A stretch of 64,000 bases of DNA, taken from positions 1,478,501-1,542,500 of the forward strand of contig NZ_OY762614.1 in assembly GCF_963666145.1 (NCBI RefSeq). The letters are read 5' to 3'. Each line of letters opens with the position of its first letter. Within the stretch, counting starts at the first letter, position 1. The stretch comes from an uncultured Desulfobacter sp. (GTDB lineage Bacteria > Desulfobacterota > Desulfobacteria > Desulfobacterales > Desulfobacteraceae). The translations under genes and the position numbers were made by a program. The notes beneath the pieces were generated by a model. It was not told the origin of the DNA and searched no databases. It saw only the letters and a program-made list of their open reading frames with translations. Below are positions 34,656-44,452 of this stretch, piece by piece.

Positions 34656-36923
34656 TTATCCGATGCTGTTTGGGACCGACGCACTTAAAACAATCTGGAC
34701 TTGGGTGCCTTTGGGGCCTGTATCAATATTAAACTGCGCCTCAATGATCTTAGCCCGGTAAGCCATGATCTGCAGACCGATGCCCCGGCCCGAAGGATCG
34801 GGATCAATGCCGGTGCCGTTGTCTGTCACCGTCAAATGGATCAGGCCATCCGACCTATCCCGGATTAACTCAATATCTATGCGGTCGCAGTTTGAATGCT
34901 TTACCGCGTTGTTCACGGCTTCCCGTGCAATATGATAAAGATGAATGGCCCAGGAATCGTCCAGGATATCCACCCCCTCGTCCATGCGACACGCAAACCG
35001 GATACCCGGGTAATATTCATATTGATCGGCAATCTCTTCCAAGGCAGACTGAAATCCACGGCTGACTAGATGGACCGGACAAAGGCCCCGGGCAAGTTGC
35101 CGGGTCTTTTCTACGGCATCTTCCATGAGCACGCCCATTTTTCCGGCAAGATCTGCAGCAGGGTCATGCCTGACTTTAAGATCCTCCCGGATCACGGCGG
35201 CCAACCCTGAGATACCAATGAGATGGGGACAAAGATCGTCGTGAAGCTCCTGGCCGATCTTCATTCGTTCCCGGTCCCCGGCCTGCATCACCTGCTTTTC
35301 AAGATTTTTAGACCGGGTAATGTCCCTTAAAATGATGATGCTGCCGAAAAGTTTTCCCTGGGCATCAAGGGCCGATGCCCCGGATATGCTGACATCCACC
35401 ACCCGGCCGTCCTTTGTCAGCCTGCGGGTCTCAACGTTAAATATACCCTGCCCTACCCGGACCTGGTGAATCATGACCTTTGTTTCAGGCCAGCAGGCAT
35501 CGGGCACAAAATGATCCATTTTCCGCCCCTTGCACTCTTCCAGAGACCAGCCGAACACCCGGGTAAAGGCGGGATTGATGTAAATCACCCGGCCTTTCAT
35601 ATCGTAATTGACAATGGGGTCCGGGGCAGCCTCCATGAGCAGATAGTACCGCACACGGTTTTCGTTTCCCGCCTGTTCGGCCAGCCGGCGCACCTGGATT
35701 TCGTTGTTTAACTCCTGGTGGGTGGTTTCGAGCTGGTCCATGAACCGGTTAAAGTATCCTGCAAGCTGACCTACCTCGTCTGCGGCACGAATCTCCATGC
35801 GGATGGAGTAATCTCCGGCCGTGGCCGCACTGAACCGGGCCATAAGCCTGCGCAGGGGTGTGGTAATGGTTCGGCTGAGCCCAAAGGTCACGGCCAGCAT
35901 GATGCAGAAAAAGAGCAGGGAGATGCCGATAAACACATTGCGGATGGTTTTCAGGGGCCGGTACAGCTCATCCAGGTAGGATGAGGACGCCACAATCCAC
36001 TGGTATTCGGGAATATAATTAAAGATCACCAGTTTTTTGCGCGCCCGGGCCTCCCCGGGGTTTTTCCAATAGTAAACCGACCGGCCCTTTTTGCGCTGCA
36101 TCATGTCTTTGAGGTATTGATCGGGCAGTTCCGGGGTCTGAAAAATATTCACATCCTGTAGAACCGGATGGATAATGGCCCGACCGTCCCGGTCAAAGAC
36201 AAAGGCATACCCGCTCTGCCCGAATTTTAAGGAAAGAATGCTCTGCCTGAAATCCTGGACATTGACAAGCCTGATGAATTCAGACCGGTAGGCAGAGGCC
36301 GCAATGATCCAGTCCCAGGGTTCAAAATGTGCCATATAAAGGGCTTTGGGCCGAACATTTTTTTCTTCCGGGTTTTTCCATTCATATTCCAGGTACCCCT
36401 GCTTTTTTCTCATCATCTGCCGGACAAAGAGGTGTTCGGCCACGTTGGTGCCAATCAGTTCGGCTCTCGGGTGAACCACCACATCCCCGCGGCTGTCCAG
36501 GCAGTAAAGATACCCCGATGTCCCGATGGTCTGGCTTAAAATCACGTCTGACGCCCTTTTGCGGGCATCCACCCGGGAAATATCGCCTGCCGCGACCCGT
36601 TGGTTCAGGTCGGTCAGTATGTCCAGATTCTTTTCCGCCACGGCCCTCAGATGATTTTTAATGGCCACATTCACAGAGGTATTGACCATATTGTAAATCA
36701 TGGCGGTGGTGTTGGTCAGTTCGCTTTCGATGCGGTCCTCGATATTGTGGCGCACATAAACATAGATGAACAGGTTGCACAAAAACATGGACAGAAAAAA
36801 TATCAACGCAAAGCTGATGAGAAACTTATACCGAATCTGAAGAGAACTTAAAAAAAGACGGAACCCTGAAAACCTCCCCGGTTCAGTCATTTGTGCTGCA
36901 TGCGTTGTCTGAAGTCCCGTCAC
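34656..36923 (-). CDS. Cache-domain sensor histidine kinase, NarX/DegS (HisKA_3) type
   Basis: 755 residues. Helix 1 (FALIFFLSMFLCNLFIYVYV), two Cache_2-type lobes (GYLYCLDSRGDVVVHP, GYAFVFDRDGRAIIHP, each with a WKNPxE stretch), helix 2, HAMP, PAS, then HisKA_3 with the phospho-acceptor in IGQELHDDLCPHLIG and HATPase_c (AREAVNNAVKHS, GRGIGLQIM). The GTG at 36923 has AGGGGA 7 bp upstream; the ATG at 36890 has no ribosome site. It signals to the NarL-type regulator encoded just downstream. The sensor half is closely similar to that of the GGDEF-EAL protein at 8812-11667. Confidence 0.92.
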   Translation of the reverse strand: MTGLQTTHAAQMTEPGRFSGFRLFLSSLQIRYKFLISFALIFFLSMFLCNLFIYVYVRHNIEDRIESELTNTTAMIYNMVNTSVNVAIKNHLRAVAEKNLDILTDLNQRVAAGDISRVDARKRASDVILSQTIGTSGYLYCLDSRGDVVVHPRAELIGTNVAEHLFVRQMMRKKQGYLEYEWKNPEEKNVRPKALYMAHFEPWDWIIAASAYRSEFIRLVNVQDFRQSILSLKFGQSGYAFVFDRDGRAIIHPVLQDVNIFQTPELPDQYLKDMMQRKKGRSVYYWKNPGEARARKKLVIFNYIPEYQWIVASSSYLDELYRPLKTIRNVFIGISLLFFCIMLAVTFGLSRTITTPLRRLMARFSAATAGDYSIRMEIRAADEVGQLAGYFNRFMDQLETTHQELNNEIQVRRLAEQAGNENRVRYYLLMEAAPDPIVNYDMKGRVIYINPAFTRVFGWSLEECKGRKMDHFVPDACWPETKVMIHQVRVGQGIFNVETRRLTKDGRVVDVSISGASALDAQGKLFGSIIILRDITRSKNLEKQVMQAGDRERMKIGQELHDDLCPHLIGISGLAAVIREDLKVRHDPAADLAGKMGVLMEDAVEKTRQLARGLCPVHLVSRGFQSALEEIADQYEYYPGIRFACRMDEGVDILDDSWAIHLYHIAREAVNNAVKHSNCDRIDIELIRDRSDGLIHLTVTDNGTGIDPDPSGRGIGLQIMAYRAKIIEAQFNIDTGPKGTQVQIVLSASVPNSIG

Positions 36924-37091
36924 GCCACCGTCCCCTAAATTGTCGCCCTTTGGGCGGGCTGTTAGCCGTTAGCTTATAGCTGTTAGGACAAGCAGGTATA
37001 GATTGTCAACGATAATATTGATATAACGGCCATGGGCGGACTCGGACAACCAGGCCGCCCCACCACAAAATATAAAAAAACGGAAAATACA

Positions 37092-38018
37092 ATGAAATTC
37101 AAAAAAGTTATTGCCCGGTTCGATGCAGACGACATTGAACTTGCCGAAGAAGTGATCTGCCATATTTTCTTTTCATTCAATCTCAAGGGCGTCATATGCG
37201 AGGTCCCCATCCCCGAGCCGGATGAGGGATTCGGCACCCAGACCCTGAAACAGCCTGAGCACAACAGCATCATCGGCTACCTGCCGGACACCGATGATTC
37301 GGATATCATGATTTCCAAAATCAAGGAGCGCCTGGCAGGTTTGGCGGATATGGCTGTGCAGGTGAATGTTTCATCCGAACTTGTGGATGAAAAAGACTGG
37401 TCCCATGCCTGGAAAGAATATTTCAACGTGACCCGGATTACCGATAAAATCGTGGTGAAGCCGGAATGGAAGGAATATACCCCGGCTCCGGGTGAAGTGA
37501 TTATCCACATTGATCCGGGCATGGCATTCGGCACGGGCACCCACCCCACCACCTCCATGTGCCTGACCCTTTTAGAAGATTATGTAAAGCCCGACACAAC
37601 GCTCCTGGATGTGGGATGCGGATCGGGCATACTGATGATTGGTGCCGCAAAACTTGGGGCAGGCACCATGACGGGTCTTGACGTGGACCCCATGGCCGTG
37701 GATATTTCCCGCAAGAACCTGGAAAAAAACGGCATCGCGTTTGACAACATCACCCTTGTGGCCGCCACCCTGGATAAAACGCCCCAAATCCAATACGACC
37801 TGATCTGCGCCAACATCATTGCCCAGGTGATCACAGCCATCATGCCGGATATTGCCGCCCGCCTGGCACCGGACGGAAACGCCATTCTATCGGGCATCAT
37901 TGAGGAAAGATTGCCGGACATTTACACAGCTCTGGATAAACACAATCTTGAGTGCGTCAAAAAAATCAACGAGGATGAATGGGTGGCGCTGGTGGTGCGT
38001 CATAAAAAATTAGGATGA
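37092..38018 (+). CDS. prmA: Ribosomal protein L11 methyltransferase
   Basis: 308 residues. The N-terminal substrate-recognition part ends in EKDWSHAWKEYF, followed by the PrmA signature DPGMAFGTGTHPTTSMCL and a Rossmann SAM-binding domain (LLDVGCGSGILMIGAAKL, DLICANIIAQV). It methylates ribosomal protein L11. The ATG at 37092 with a weak GGAAAA site is preferred over an upstream frame extension. A strong terminator follows, so it is a single-gene unit. Confidence 0.93.
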   Translation: MKFKKVIARFDADDIELAEEVICHIFFSFNLKGVICEVPIPEPDEGFGTQTLKQPEHNSIIGYLPDTDDSDIMISKIKERLAGLADMAVQVNVSSELVDEKDWSHAWKEYFNVTRITDKIVVKPEWKEYTPAPGEVIIHIDPGMAFGTGTHPTTSMCLTLLEDYVKPDTTLLDVGCGSGILMIGAAKLGAGTMTGLDVDPMAVDISRKNLEKNGIAFDNITLVAATLDKTPQIQYDLICANIIAQVITAIMPDIAARLAPDGNAILSGIIEERLPDIYTALDKHNLECVKKINEDEWVALVVRHKKLG

Positions 38019-38028
38019 ATACGTATAA

Positions 38029-38070
38029 AAACATTTCATGGTGCCGATGCCGCACCATGAAATGTTTTAT
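38029..38070 (+). terminator. Rho-independent terminator after prmA
   Basis: ACATTTCATGGTGC and GCACCATGAAATGT form a perfect 14-bp stem with a 7-base loop, extended by A/T pairs and followed by TTTTAT. Confidence 0.92.
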
Positions 38071-38586
38071 AAATTTAAGGCTGGACTGCCGCCTGTTACT
38101 TGCAACAGCTCGGAATAATTCAAGCCCGGCTCTGTTTATACGTTAATAATATTTGGGTTTGATACAATCAATAACAGAAGTAGGCAACACCCCTTTCAAT
38201 AAAGGCTCTTAGCCACAATGATAGACATAATGTGGGGTTTCCGATTCCTCAAAATTTTCTAAAAGATGCCACTATGATGCAGATATTTGCTGCTTGTCCT
38301 TAGCATGTTTTGGATAGGATTAAGTATGCTGTCCATAGAAATACATAAATGTTACGCTACAGTGGAACATTTCGTCAATCCGTTTTCCTGATAAATCAAT
38401 TGGCCATTATCCCTGAGCCATTGAAAATTAAGCCCATATCATCTTCGATAAACCGGTTGTCAACGCCTTCTCATTCTGGTAAAGATTGAAAGCATTAAAA
38501 TAAAAAGACTAAAATCGGAATATCATCGCATCATGGCTGATTGAACTTTTTGCATCTTGACCTGTAACCGTTGACGGGTAGAGACG
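38071..38586. other. About 515 bp without a recognisable gene
   Basis: This region lies between the prmA terminator and the CHAT protease gene. I see no gene-like frame, tRNA or conserved RNA. It would have to hold the promoter of the CHAT operon, but no clear -35/-10 pair stands out. Confidence 0.4.
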
Positions 38587-41500
38587 ATGAACGAAAACGC
38601 TTATCATTGGATAGTTGATTATACCCCAGCATGGTTGAGGAAGTTCTTTTTTGCAAAACAAGGGGGTTTTAATTCCGGCGAAGAGAGCATCTGGCTTGAC
38701 ATCAACAAAAAAATGGATGAGTGCATCGGTCAAAATGATCTTAAGTCCGCAATCCACCTTGGCCAGCATGCGCTCAGGCAGGCCCGTAAAACATTTGGCC
38801 AGGGGCATGACAGAACGGGAATAACCCATTTTGTTCTGGGAACGCTCTACGTTAAAACCGGCCTCTCCACCCTGGCCCGGGACCATTTTCAGCAGGCATG
38901 GAACATACATAAAAAATGTTCAACCGATGAAGGCCGAAAATTCGCTTCAACCACGTTCCAGACCCTTCTGAAATTCTACAGTACAAACAAGCAGCACAAG
39001 AGGGTCGAAAAGCTTCTCTATGAAGGCTTGGCAGCCTGGGAAAAATATCTCAGAAATCAAAGCAATTTTTATTTCGCGATCATAAACACCCTCGTTCAGG
39101 AATATGTGCGGACAGGTGCCCATGCAAAGGCTGAGAGACTTCTGGTTTCAAAGTTAAAACAGGTCCTTAGGCTGTATGGACGAAACACGGCCATTTACGG
39201 ATATATGCTCGGTAATTTAGGGATGTTATATTCCTCACAAAACCAGCCGGGCCCGGCCATCACCTCGCTTTTTGAATGCCTTGAAATCCTTCAAGAACTT
39301 GAGAACACCTCAACCAAAGAATACGCCTCATTTGTATACACCCTGTTCCAACTGTATACAGCCACGGGAGAGCCTGACCGGGCCGAAAAGATTTACCAGG
39401 ATGCCCTTATGCTCTCCATGAATCTTAAGCATGCGCATCTATTCCAAAATTTTTCCCAAACCTTGTGGGATATGGGAGAATACGGCAAAGCGCAACCTTT
39501 TTTGGAGAAGCTGGTGGACATATTCAGGGGGGAGATCAACAAGGACCATCCGGATGATATCCCTGTGAATTCAATTGCCGCCATGGATCTTGAAACGAAT
39601 AAAATTTCCCCTGCCCACGGGCCCTATGTCGCGGCCATGAAACGGTTGGCCAATCTTCATATCGTGCTTGGGGAATATCAATGGGCCGCCAGTCTTTACA
39701 CAAAAATCTGGAAGATGAGCCGATGTTTTCAAGGCCTTAAAAACCCCGGTGTATCGTTTTCGATGATGGGGGAAGTGGGTGAAAAGCTCATCGGAAAACA
39801 ACCGGATAATCCGGCCTTGAAAAGCAATCCCGATATACTGAATTACCTGGAAAGCCTGGGAACAGCAGCCCGGTTGTTTTTTACCATTGGAGACTACAGT
39901 TCCTGCATGGAAGTGGCCGGGGCCGCGTATACCGGTTCCGAGGCGATCCTGGGCAAGGAGCATCCCCTTTACTTACAGAGCCTGGTCGCCTATGCCCAGA
40001 TGGAGACCGCGATTGGCGAGTCTCAATCCGCTATTGGACACTTTCAGCAATGCATAAAAACGAGCATCTCCGTTCTGGGGGATCATTCACCCATTTTCAG
40101 GGACGCTGTTCAGGGTCTGGCACGTGTGCTCGAGGATTCAGGGTTAATTGAGAAAGCGTTAAAAGCCTATCAATTGATCCTGGCCACACTGGATGAAACC
40201 AGGCCATCAGATACCCTCAGCCTTTTTAATGTCAAAATTTCCATGGCGAGAATCCAGGCCAATGCCGGGAACAGCACCGATGCGATTCAATGCCTGCTTA
40301 AAAGCGCCTTCTTTTTTGACAAGATGCTCGGTCATATCATGGCTTACGGCTACAACGAACGGTTGGAGGACTACATCTTCCGCGATCAGTCTCTTTACCA
40401 CATGCTGTTTTCACTTTTTGTTAATAATCATCATGAATTCCCTGAATTTATAGAGCCCGTCTATGATGTTCTCCTAAAACGCAAGGCCCTCATCCGGGAA
40501 TGGGTTCTCCAAAAAAAAATACACATTCAAAAAGCCAAAGATCCCGCTCAATCCGAATTGTTCTTTCGGCTAAAAAAACTGCAAGAGGATTTTGCTTCCC
40601 AGCTTAACCGCAGCCGTTTTTTTCCTTTATCAGCTGGTAAGCATGAATACCGGGAAAAAGAAGAATTACTTTTGGGTAAGTGCGTCCAGGAGATTCGGAG
40701 TCTTGAAAAATCCTTGGCCGCCCAATCGCCCCAATACTCGATCGTAAGCGGCATCCGGCGGATTTCGCTGGAAGAGGTCCTGGAGAAACTGCCTGAGGGC
40801 TTTGTCTTAATCGATTTTGTTCATTTCACGCCATTTGACGTCGGCACCCGGGATCCCGAGTACGAAAAACTCGCGGATTTCAAGACCAACTTTACGGATT
40901 ACTGGATGCTTGGAACCGACAAAAAATCTGCTGCCGAAGACATTCAAGAAAATTTCGATTTCTATAGTGAAATGTCTACGAGGTGCGGTTTTGATTTCCA
41001 GGACCTCGTTCATAAACTCGGTTTAGACGATACAGAGTTGACCACCCCCGGGCATGGCCCCGCAAAAGGCAGGTATGCTGCATTTATCTTAAAAAAAGAA
41101 CACCCCCGGCTTCAGGTCGTTGATATGGGTGAGGCCGGTCATATCGAAAGCCTCATCACCGCTTTGAAGGAAGAGATCAGCGAATGGAGGAAGAAAAAGT
41201 CGGCGACCTTTTTCACCAAAACCGCCCACGCCTTATCTCAAGCTGTGTTTACGCCCCTTCTGGAAGCAATGAACGGCTGCAAAAATATGCTGATTTCAGC
41301 GGACGGCGCTTTGTTTGAGTTCCCGTTTGAAATTCTTCCCCTGCCTGATAACCGGTATTTGATCGAAGACTATGATATTCACTATGTTGATGCCGCGCGT
41401 GATGTGATCAATTTCAATGACACGGCCACGGCGAAATCGCTCCCCCTGATCATTGCCGATCCAGACTTTGATCTTTGCTTAAGCCCGGAAGCCCCCCAAA

Positions 41501-42300
41501 CACCATCCCGGGCTTGCCGGTCCCATTCTGAGGATGGGCCGCGTTTTACGGAATGTATCCGCACCTTTTTTGACGATGAATGGCCCGGGTTCCCGCGTCT
41601 GGAAGGGGCCCGGGAAGAAGGCCGCCATGTGCAAGAGTTGCTCGGCCCAAAGGCCGTCCTCTGGGAAGGTGATCAAGCGCTGAAAAGCAAGCTGCTTCGG
41701 ATTTGCAGCCCCCAGATCCTCCATCTGGCCACCCATGGATTTGTGTTTCAGGGGAACCGGTCTTTCAAAAAAAATAATAAGGGCCCCTGGTTTGGTCAGT
41801 TCACCAACCCCGAGTTGGAGGTTTCCGGGAGCCTCGACACCCCCCTGTTACGTTCCGGATTGCTCCTGGCAGGCGTGAATTCTTTTTTCTGTAGCCATGC
41901 TCAAGACCCCGGGATCGACGATGGAATCCTGACTGCCGTGGATATCAGCTCGATGGATATGGTTGGCACCGACTTGGTCGTCTTGTCCGCCTGTTCCACC
42001 GGCCTGGGGGAGGTCAAGCCGGGTGAAGGCGTCTACGGCATGCGCAGGGCCTTTATTTTAGCCGGGGCAAAGTCATTGGTCGTGAGCCTGTGGCCTGTGC
42101 CCGACCAGGAAACCAAAACCCTGCTGTCCATGTTTTACCATAACCTCAATAAGGGCTTATCAAAAAGTGCGGCTCTAAAAGAGGCAAAACTTGCAATGAT
42201 CAGAGATGCCCGAACACGGCACGATGCCGATCATCCATATTCCTGGGGCGCCTTTATCTGTGTTGGCGACCCCAGCCCTTTAGAAAGGTTCACATCATGA
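38587..42300 (+). CDS. TPR-CHAT caspase-like protease (putative conflict-system effector)
   Basis: 1237 residues, no signal peptide. Residues about 30-560 are tandem TPR-type helical repeats, for example SAIHLGQHALRQARKTFG. A linker with coiled helices (about 620-720) leads to a C-terminal CHAT domain (about 850-1225) with the two catalytic motifs: His1050 in LHLATHGF and Cys1136 in LSACSTGLGE, then GMRRAFILAGAKSLVVSLW. CHAT proteases are clan CD cysteine peptidases; TPR-CHAT proteins are effectors in several bacterial defence and programmed-death systems. The stop overlaps the next ATG (ATGA), so it is coupled to a small membrane protein. What activates it and what it cleaves are unknown. 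Confidence 0.9.
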   Translation: MNENAYHWIVDYTPAWLRKFFFAKQGGFNSGEESIWLDINKKMDECIGQNDLKSAIHLGQHALRQARKTFGQGHDRTGITHFVLGTLYVKTGLSTLARDHFQQAWNIHKKCSTDEGRKFASTTFQTLLKFYSTNKQHKRVEKLLYEGLAAWEKYLRNQSNFYFAIINTLVQEYVRTGAHAKAERLLVSKLKQVLRLYGRNTAIYGYMLGNLGMLYSSQNQPGPAITSLFECLEILQELENTSTKEYASFVYTLFQLYTATGEPDRAEKIYQDALMLSMNLKHAHLFQNFSQTLWDMGEYGKAQPFLEKLVDIFRGEINKDHPDDIPVNSIAAMDLETNKISPAHGPYVAAMKRLANLHIVLGEYQWAASLYTKIWKMSRCFQGLKNPGVSFSMMGEVGEKLIGKQPDNPALKSNPDILNYLESLGTAARLFFTIGDYSSCMEVAGAAYTGSEAILGKEHPLYLQSLVAYAQMETAIGESQSAIGHFQQCIKTSISVLGDHSPIFRDAVQGLARVLEDSGLIEKALKAYQLILATLDETRPSDTLSLFNVKISMARIQANAGNSTDAIQCLLKSAFFFDKMLGHIMAYGYNERLEDYIFRDQSLYHMLFSLFVNNHHEFPEFIEPVYDVLLKRKALIREWVLQKKIHIQKAKDPAQSELFFRLKKLQEDFASQLNRSRFFPLSAGKHEYREKEELLLGKCVQEIRSLEKSLAAQSPQYSIVSGIRRISLEEVLEKLPEGFVLIDFVHFTPFDVGTRDPEYEKLADFKTNFTDYWMLGTDKKSAAEDIQENFDFYSEMSTRCGFDFQDLVHKLGLDDTELTTPGHGPAKGRYAAFILKKEHPRLQVVDMGEAGHIESLITALKEEISEWRKKKSATFFTKTAHALSQAVFTPLLEAMNGCKNMLISADGALFEFPFEILPLPDNRYLIEDYDIHYVDAARDVINFNDTATAKSLPLIIADPDFDLCLSPEAPQTPSRACRSHSEDGPRFTECIRTFFDDEWPGFPRLEGAREEGRHVQELLGPKAVLWEGDQALKSKLLRICSPQILHLATHGFVFQGNRSFKKNNKGPWFGQFTNPELEVSGSLDTPLLRSGLLLAGVNSFFCSHAQDPGIDDGILTAVDISSMDMVGTDLVVLSACSTGLGEVKPGEGVYGMRRAFILAGAKSLVVSLWPVPDQETKTLLSMFYHNLNKGLSKSAALKEAKLAMIRDARTRHDADHPYSWGAFICVGDPSPLERFTS

Positions 42301-42653
42301 CACACGAAATCACCATTGAAAGTCCGGAATTATCATCGGCCCTGAAAAAAAATTTGAAAGAAGCCCTGCTAGAGGATTCGACGATCACCCTGACCCTCCG
42401 GCCTTTAGATGAAAAAATCCGGAACATGGACCCCGCAGTGCTGGTGGCCATAGTGGGAACCGTCAGTACGGCTATCGGGACGCTCATAGGCGGCTTGCTC
42501 AAGGTTATTGAAAAATCCAAGGGACAAACGATCAGGATAATTGGAAAATCCGGGCGGACGGTCGAAATCACAGGAAAGCTGACCCCTGAGTCGCTGGATC
42601 ATTACGTTAAAATCGCCAAAGACCTGGATGTCGAACGAATTGAAGTGAAATAA
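42297..42653 (+). CDS. Small single-helix membrane protein, effector-associated constant component (EACC1)-like
   Basis: 118 residues. An N-terminal part of about 40 residues (ITIESPELSSALKKNL, ITLTLRPLD), one glycine/alanine-rich helix at about 45-70 (VLVAIVGTVSTAIGTLIGGL) and a C-terminal segment with beta-like IRIIGKSGRTVEITG and a closing helix. This size and layout resemble EACC1-type components described in NTP-dependent biological conflict systems, which travel with CHAT or caspase-like peptidases. The assignment is by pattern, not by search. It is translationally coupled to the TPR-CHAT gene by a 4-bp overlap. I infer that it anchors, regulates or is cleaved by the protease. Confidence 0.75.
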   Translation: MTHEITIESPELSSALKKNLKEALLEDSTITLTLRPLDEKIRNMDPAVLVAIVGTVSTAIGTLIGGLLKVIEKSKGQTIRIIGKSGRTVEITGKLTPESLDHYVKIAKDLDVERIEVK

Positions 42654-43232
42654 CCGATATAGTAATCAGGTAAAATCAGGTGCGTTGCAGATATGAGGGA
42701 GGACGTAATAAAGGGACACCTTACATCTTTTCCTTCCGACCGGGCTTCTTTGGCCTGAGTCGTCTGTAGGGTGCCACCCATATTCGTGCGTAAATATACG
42801 CTAAGGATTTTGCATGAAATATAAGCCCTTTGAATTCCAGTTTTCATCAAGGGTCATCGACATTTACCCACCACGGGAAAAAGAAGTGCTCGTTTTTATA
42901 TCCAAGGTCGCGCTGACACACTTCAAAGTAGTCATCGCCTTTTCGGGTAAGGCTCTTGGTCAAAAATAATAGACAGATCGTGGGGCTTGCTTTTTCTCAA
43001 AAATTAACTTTATTATTAGTTTCCTTGAAAAAGGATTTAGCCGGAAATTGATCTCTTAATCAGCTGAACCACTCTGCTAAAGGCCTTAATCAAACCAGGT
43101 TTTTTTATCTTTCGGTAAAATATTTCCGAAACCCGTAATAACAATCTAAATTCACTTCGAACTTATGTTAGATGCATAAAGTTTAGCTGAGACGCTCGTG
43201 ATTTTACCCGCCGATTCAAGCGGCAGATTCTA
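42654..43232. other. 579-bp AT-rich gap with a gene fragment
   Basis: There is no intact gene. On the minus strand from about 42990 down to a stop at 42847, an open stretch of about 45 codons without start reads like a protein end (LTRKGDDYFEVCQRDLGYKN and a tryptophan pair before the stop). It is probably the residue of a lost gene. The remainder is AT rich. Confidence 0.4.
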
Positions 43233-43541
43233 TCATTTATTCTTATTTCCTTTTATTCTAACTAATCGTATCTCAAGACCTAAATAAAATGATCCAATAA
43301 TTAGAAAGATAAATAGTGAAAAATACAATATATCGTTAAGTAGATCATCAGATCCACCGGATATAACTAAAGTAAAAATTAAAGAGGAGACAATAACTAC
43401 ATAAAGAAATGACTTTTTGAGTTTATAAATATTTTCAATAGGATTTTTATTTAGCAGGAGTCCGGATACTAAGTAAATAAACAAAAATGTTGGGATACTT
43501 CCTAAAATAAAAACCGTGAGTAGAAAAATTAGTAATTCCAT
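43233..43541 (-). CDS. Small three-helix membrane protein, unknown function
   Basis: 102 residues, AT-rich codon use. It has three hydrophobic segments (LIFLLTVFILGSIPTFLFIY, SFLYVVIVSSLIFTLVI, LYFSLFIFLIIGSFYLGL) and a lysine-rich tail. I recognise no family. The ribosome site is weak (AAAGATGG around the ATG). It lies alone in the AT-rich accessory stretch after the CHAT operon, so acquisition from elsewhere is likely. Confidence 0.55.
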   Translation of the reverse strand: MELLIFLLTVFILGSIPTFLFIYLVSGLLLNKNPIENIYKLKKSFLYVVIVSSLIFTLVISGGSDDLLNDILYFSLFIFLIIGSFYLGLEIRLVRIKGNKNK

Positions 43542-43954
43542 CTTTAATGATATAACGAGGGATTATGTTTTTTTGTTAAAGTCCGAGTTTGCAATGTCAT
43601 TCCATTAGAAAAAATGCAAACAGTATAAACATCAAATAACAATCAAGCAACCAGATGTAAATAGAAAGCGTCAATAACGCTATTGAGAAAAATAAAATCG
43701 ATCATTCTTGGTATCTAACCGGATTATAAAAAAACCTGTTATCCTCGCGAATAATCGACCAAAGTAGCGCTTGGACAAAAATCTAAATCCAGGAGTTCAA
43801 ATTCTCCCTTGCCAATAAATCGGCAGTCAGGGTATTCTCCAAAATTGTTGATTTGAAAAAGAATATTTAAAGTATTCCTGTTACCCCGTAAAATAAGTCG
43901 CATGAAAGATAAAAAGAAACCACAGATCAAATTAATGGCACCTGGAATTCTAAA
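43542..43954. other. 412-bp AT-rich gap
   Basis: No gene is called. On the minus strand a frame ending at 43739 has a moderately protein-like end (CRFIGKGEFELLDLDFCPS), but its upstream part runs through the GNAT gene start, so it is at most a fragment. No strong hairpin is visible. Confidence 0.35.
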
Positions 43955-44452
43955 ATGATTGTAATTGAGCAATTCTCTAGTGAGTATCTTGCGGGTATCG
44001 TTGATGTCATTCTCCCTATTCAGCAAGAGGAATTCGGTATTAAAATTACGCTCGAAGATCAAGCTGATTTAAATGATATCCCCAGTTTTTATCAAAAAGA
44101 GAGAGGTAACTTTTGGGTTGCATTGCATGGGCCTGAAATTGTTGGAACGATTTCGTTGGTTGATATCGGTTCTGGACAAGGGGCTCTTCGGAAAATGTTC
44201 GTCAAGAAACAATTCCGGGGTGCAGAAAAGGGTGTTGCCGAGAGCCTTTTGAAGGTCCTTTGGGAATGGTGCAAAGCCCAAGGAATAAATGAAATATACC
44301 TTGGTACAACTTCAAAGTTTTTAGCAGCTCATCGTTTTTACGAAAAAAATGGCTTTTCAGAAATTCAGAAAAATGATTTACCTGAATCTTTTCCAGTAAT
44401 GGCAGTGGATACGAAATTTTATAAAATTTTAGTAGCTGATACTGGCTCCTGA
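43955..44452 (+). CDS. GNAT-family N-acetyltransferase
   Basis: 165 residues of a GNAT fold. The acetyl-CoA pocket lies in LRKMFVKKQFRGAEKGVAES, followed by EIYLGTTSKFLAAHRFYEKN with the late tyrosine typical of motif B. Codon use is AT rich compared with the flanking core genes. The acceptor substrate is unknown. The start is the first ATG of the frame with a poor ribosome site (TGGA). No partner gene (for example an antitoxin with a DNA-binding fold) is adjacent, so a toxin role is not supported. Confidence 0.82.
   Translation: MIVIEQFSSEYLAGIVDVILPIQQEEFGIKITLEDQADLNDIPSFYQKERGNFWVALHGPEIVGTISLVDIGSGQGALRKMFVKKQFRGAEKGVAESLLKVLWEWCKAQGINEIYLGTTSKFLAAHRFYEKNGFSEIQKNDLPESFPVMAVDTKFYKILVADTGS

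Noticed and set aside
43739..44062. 107-codon minus-strand frame overlapping the GNAT start
   Set aside because: It runs antisense through a convincing acetyltransferase; only its last 30 codons look protein-like, so at most a fragment.
43955..44452. GNAT gene as half of a toxin-antitoxin pair
   Set aside because: No adjacent small DNA-binding antitoxin gene; the upstream region has no intact frame.
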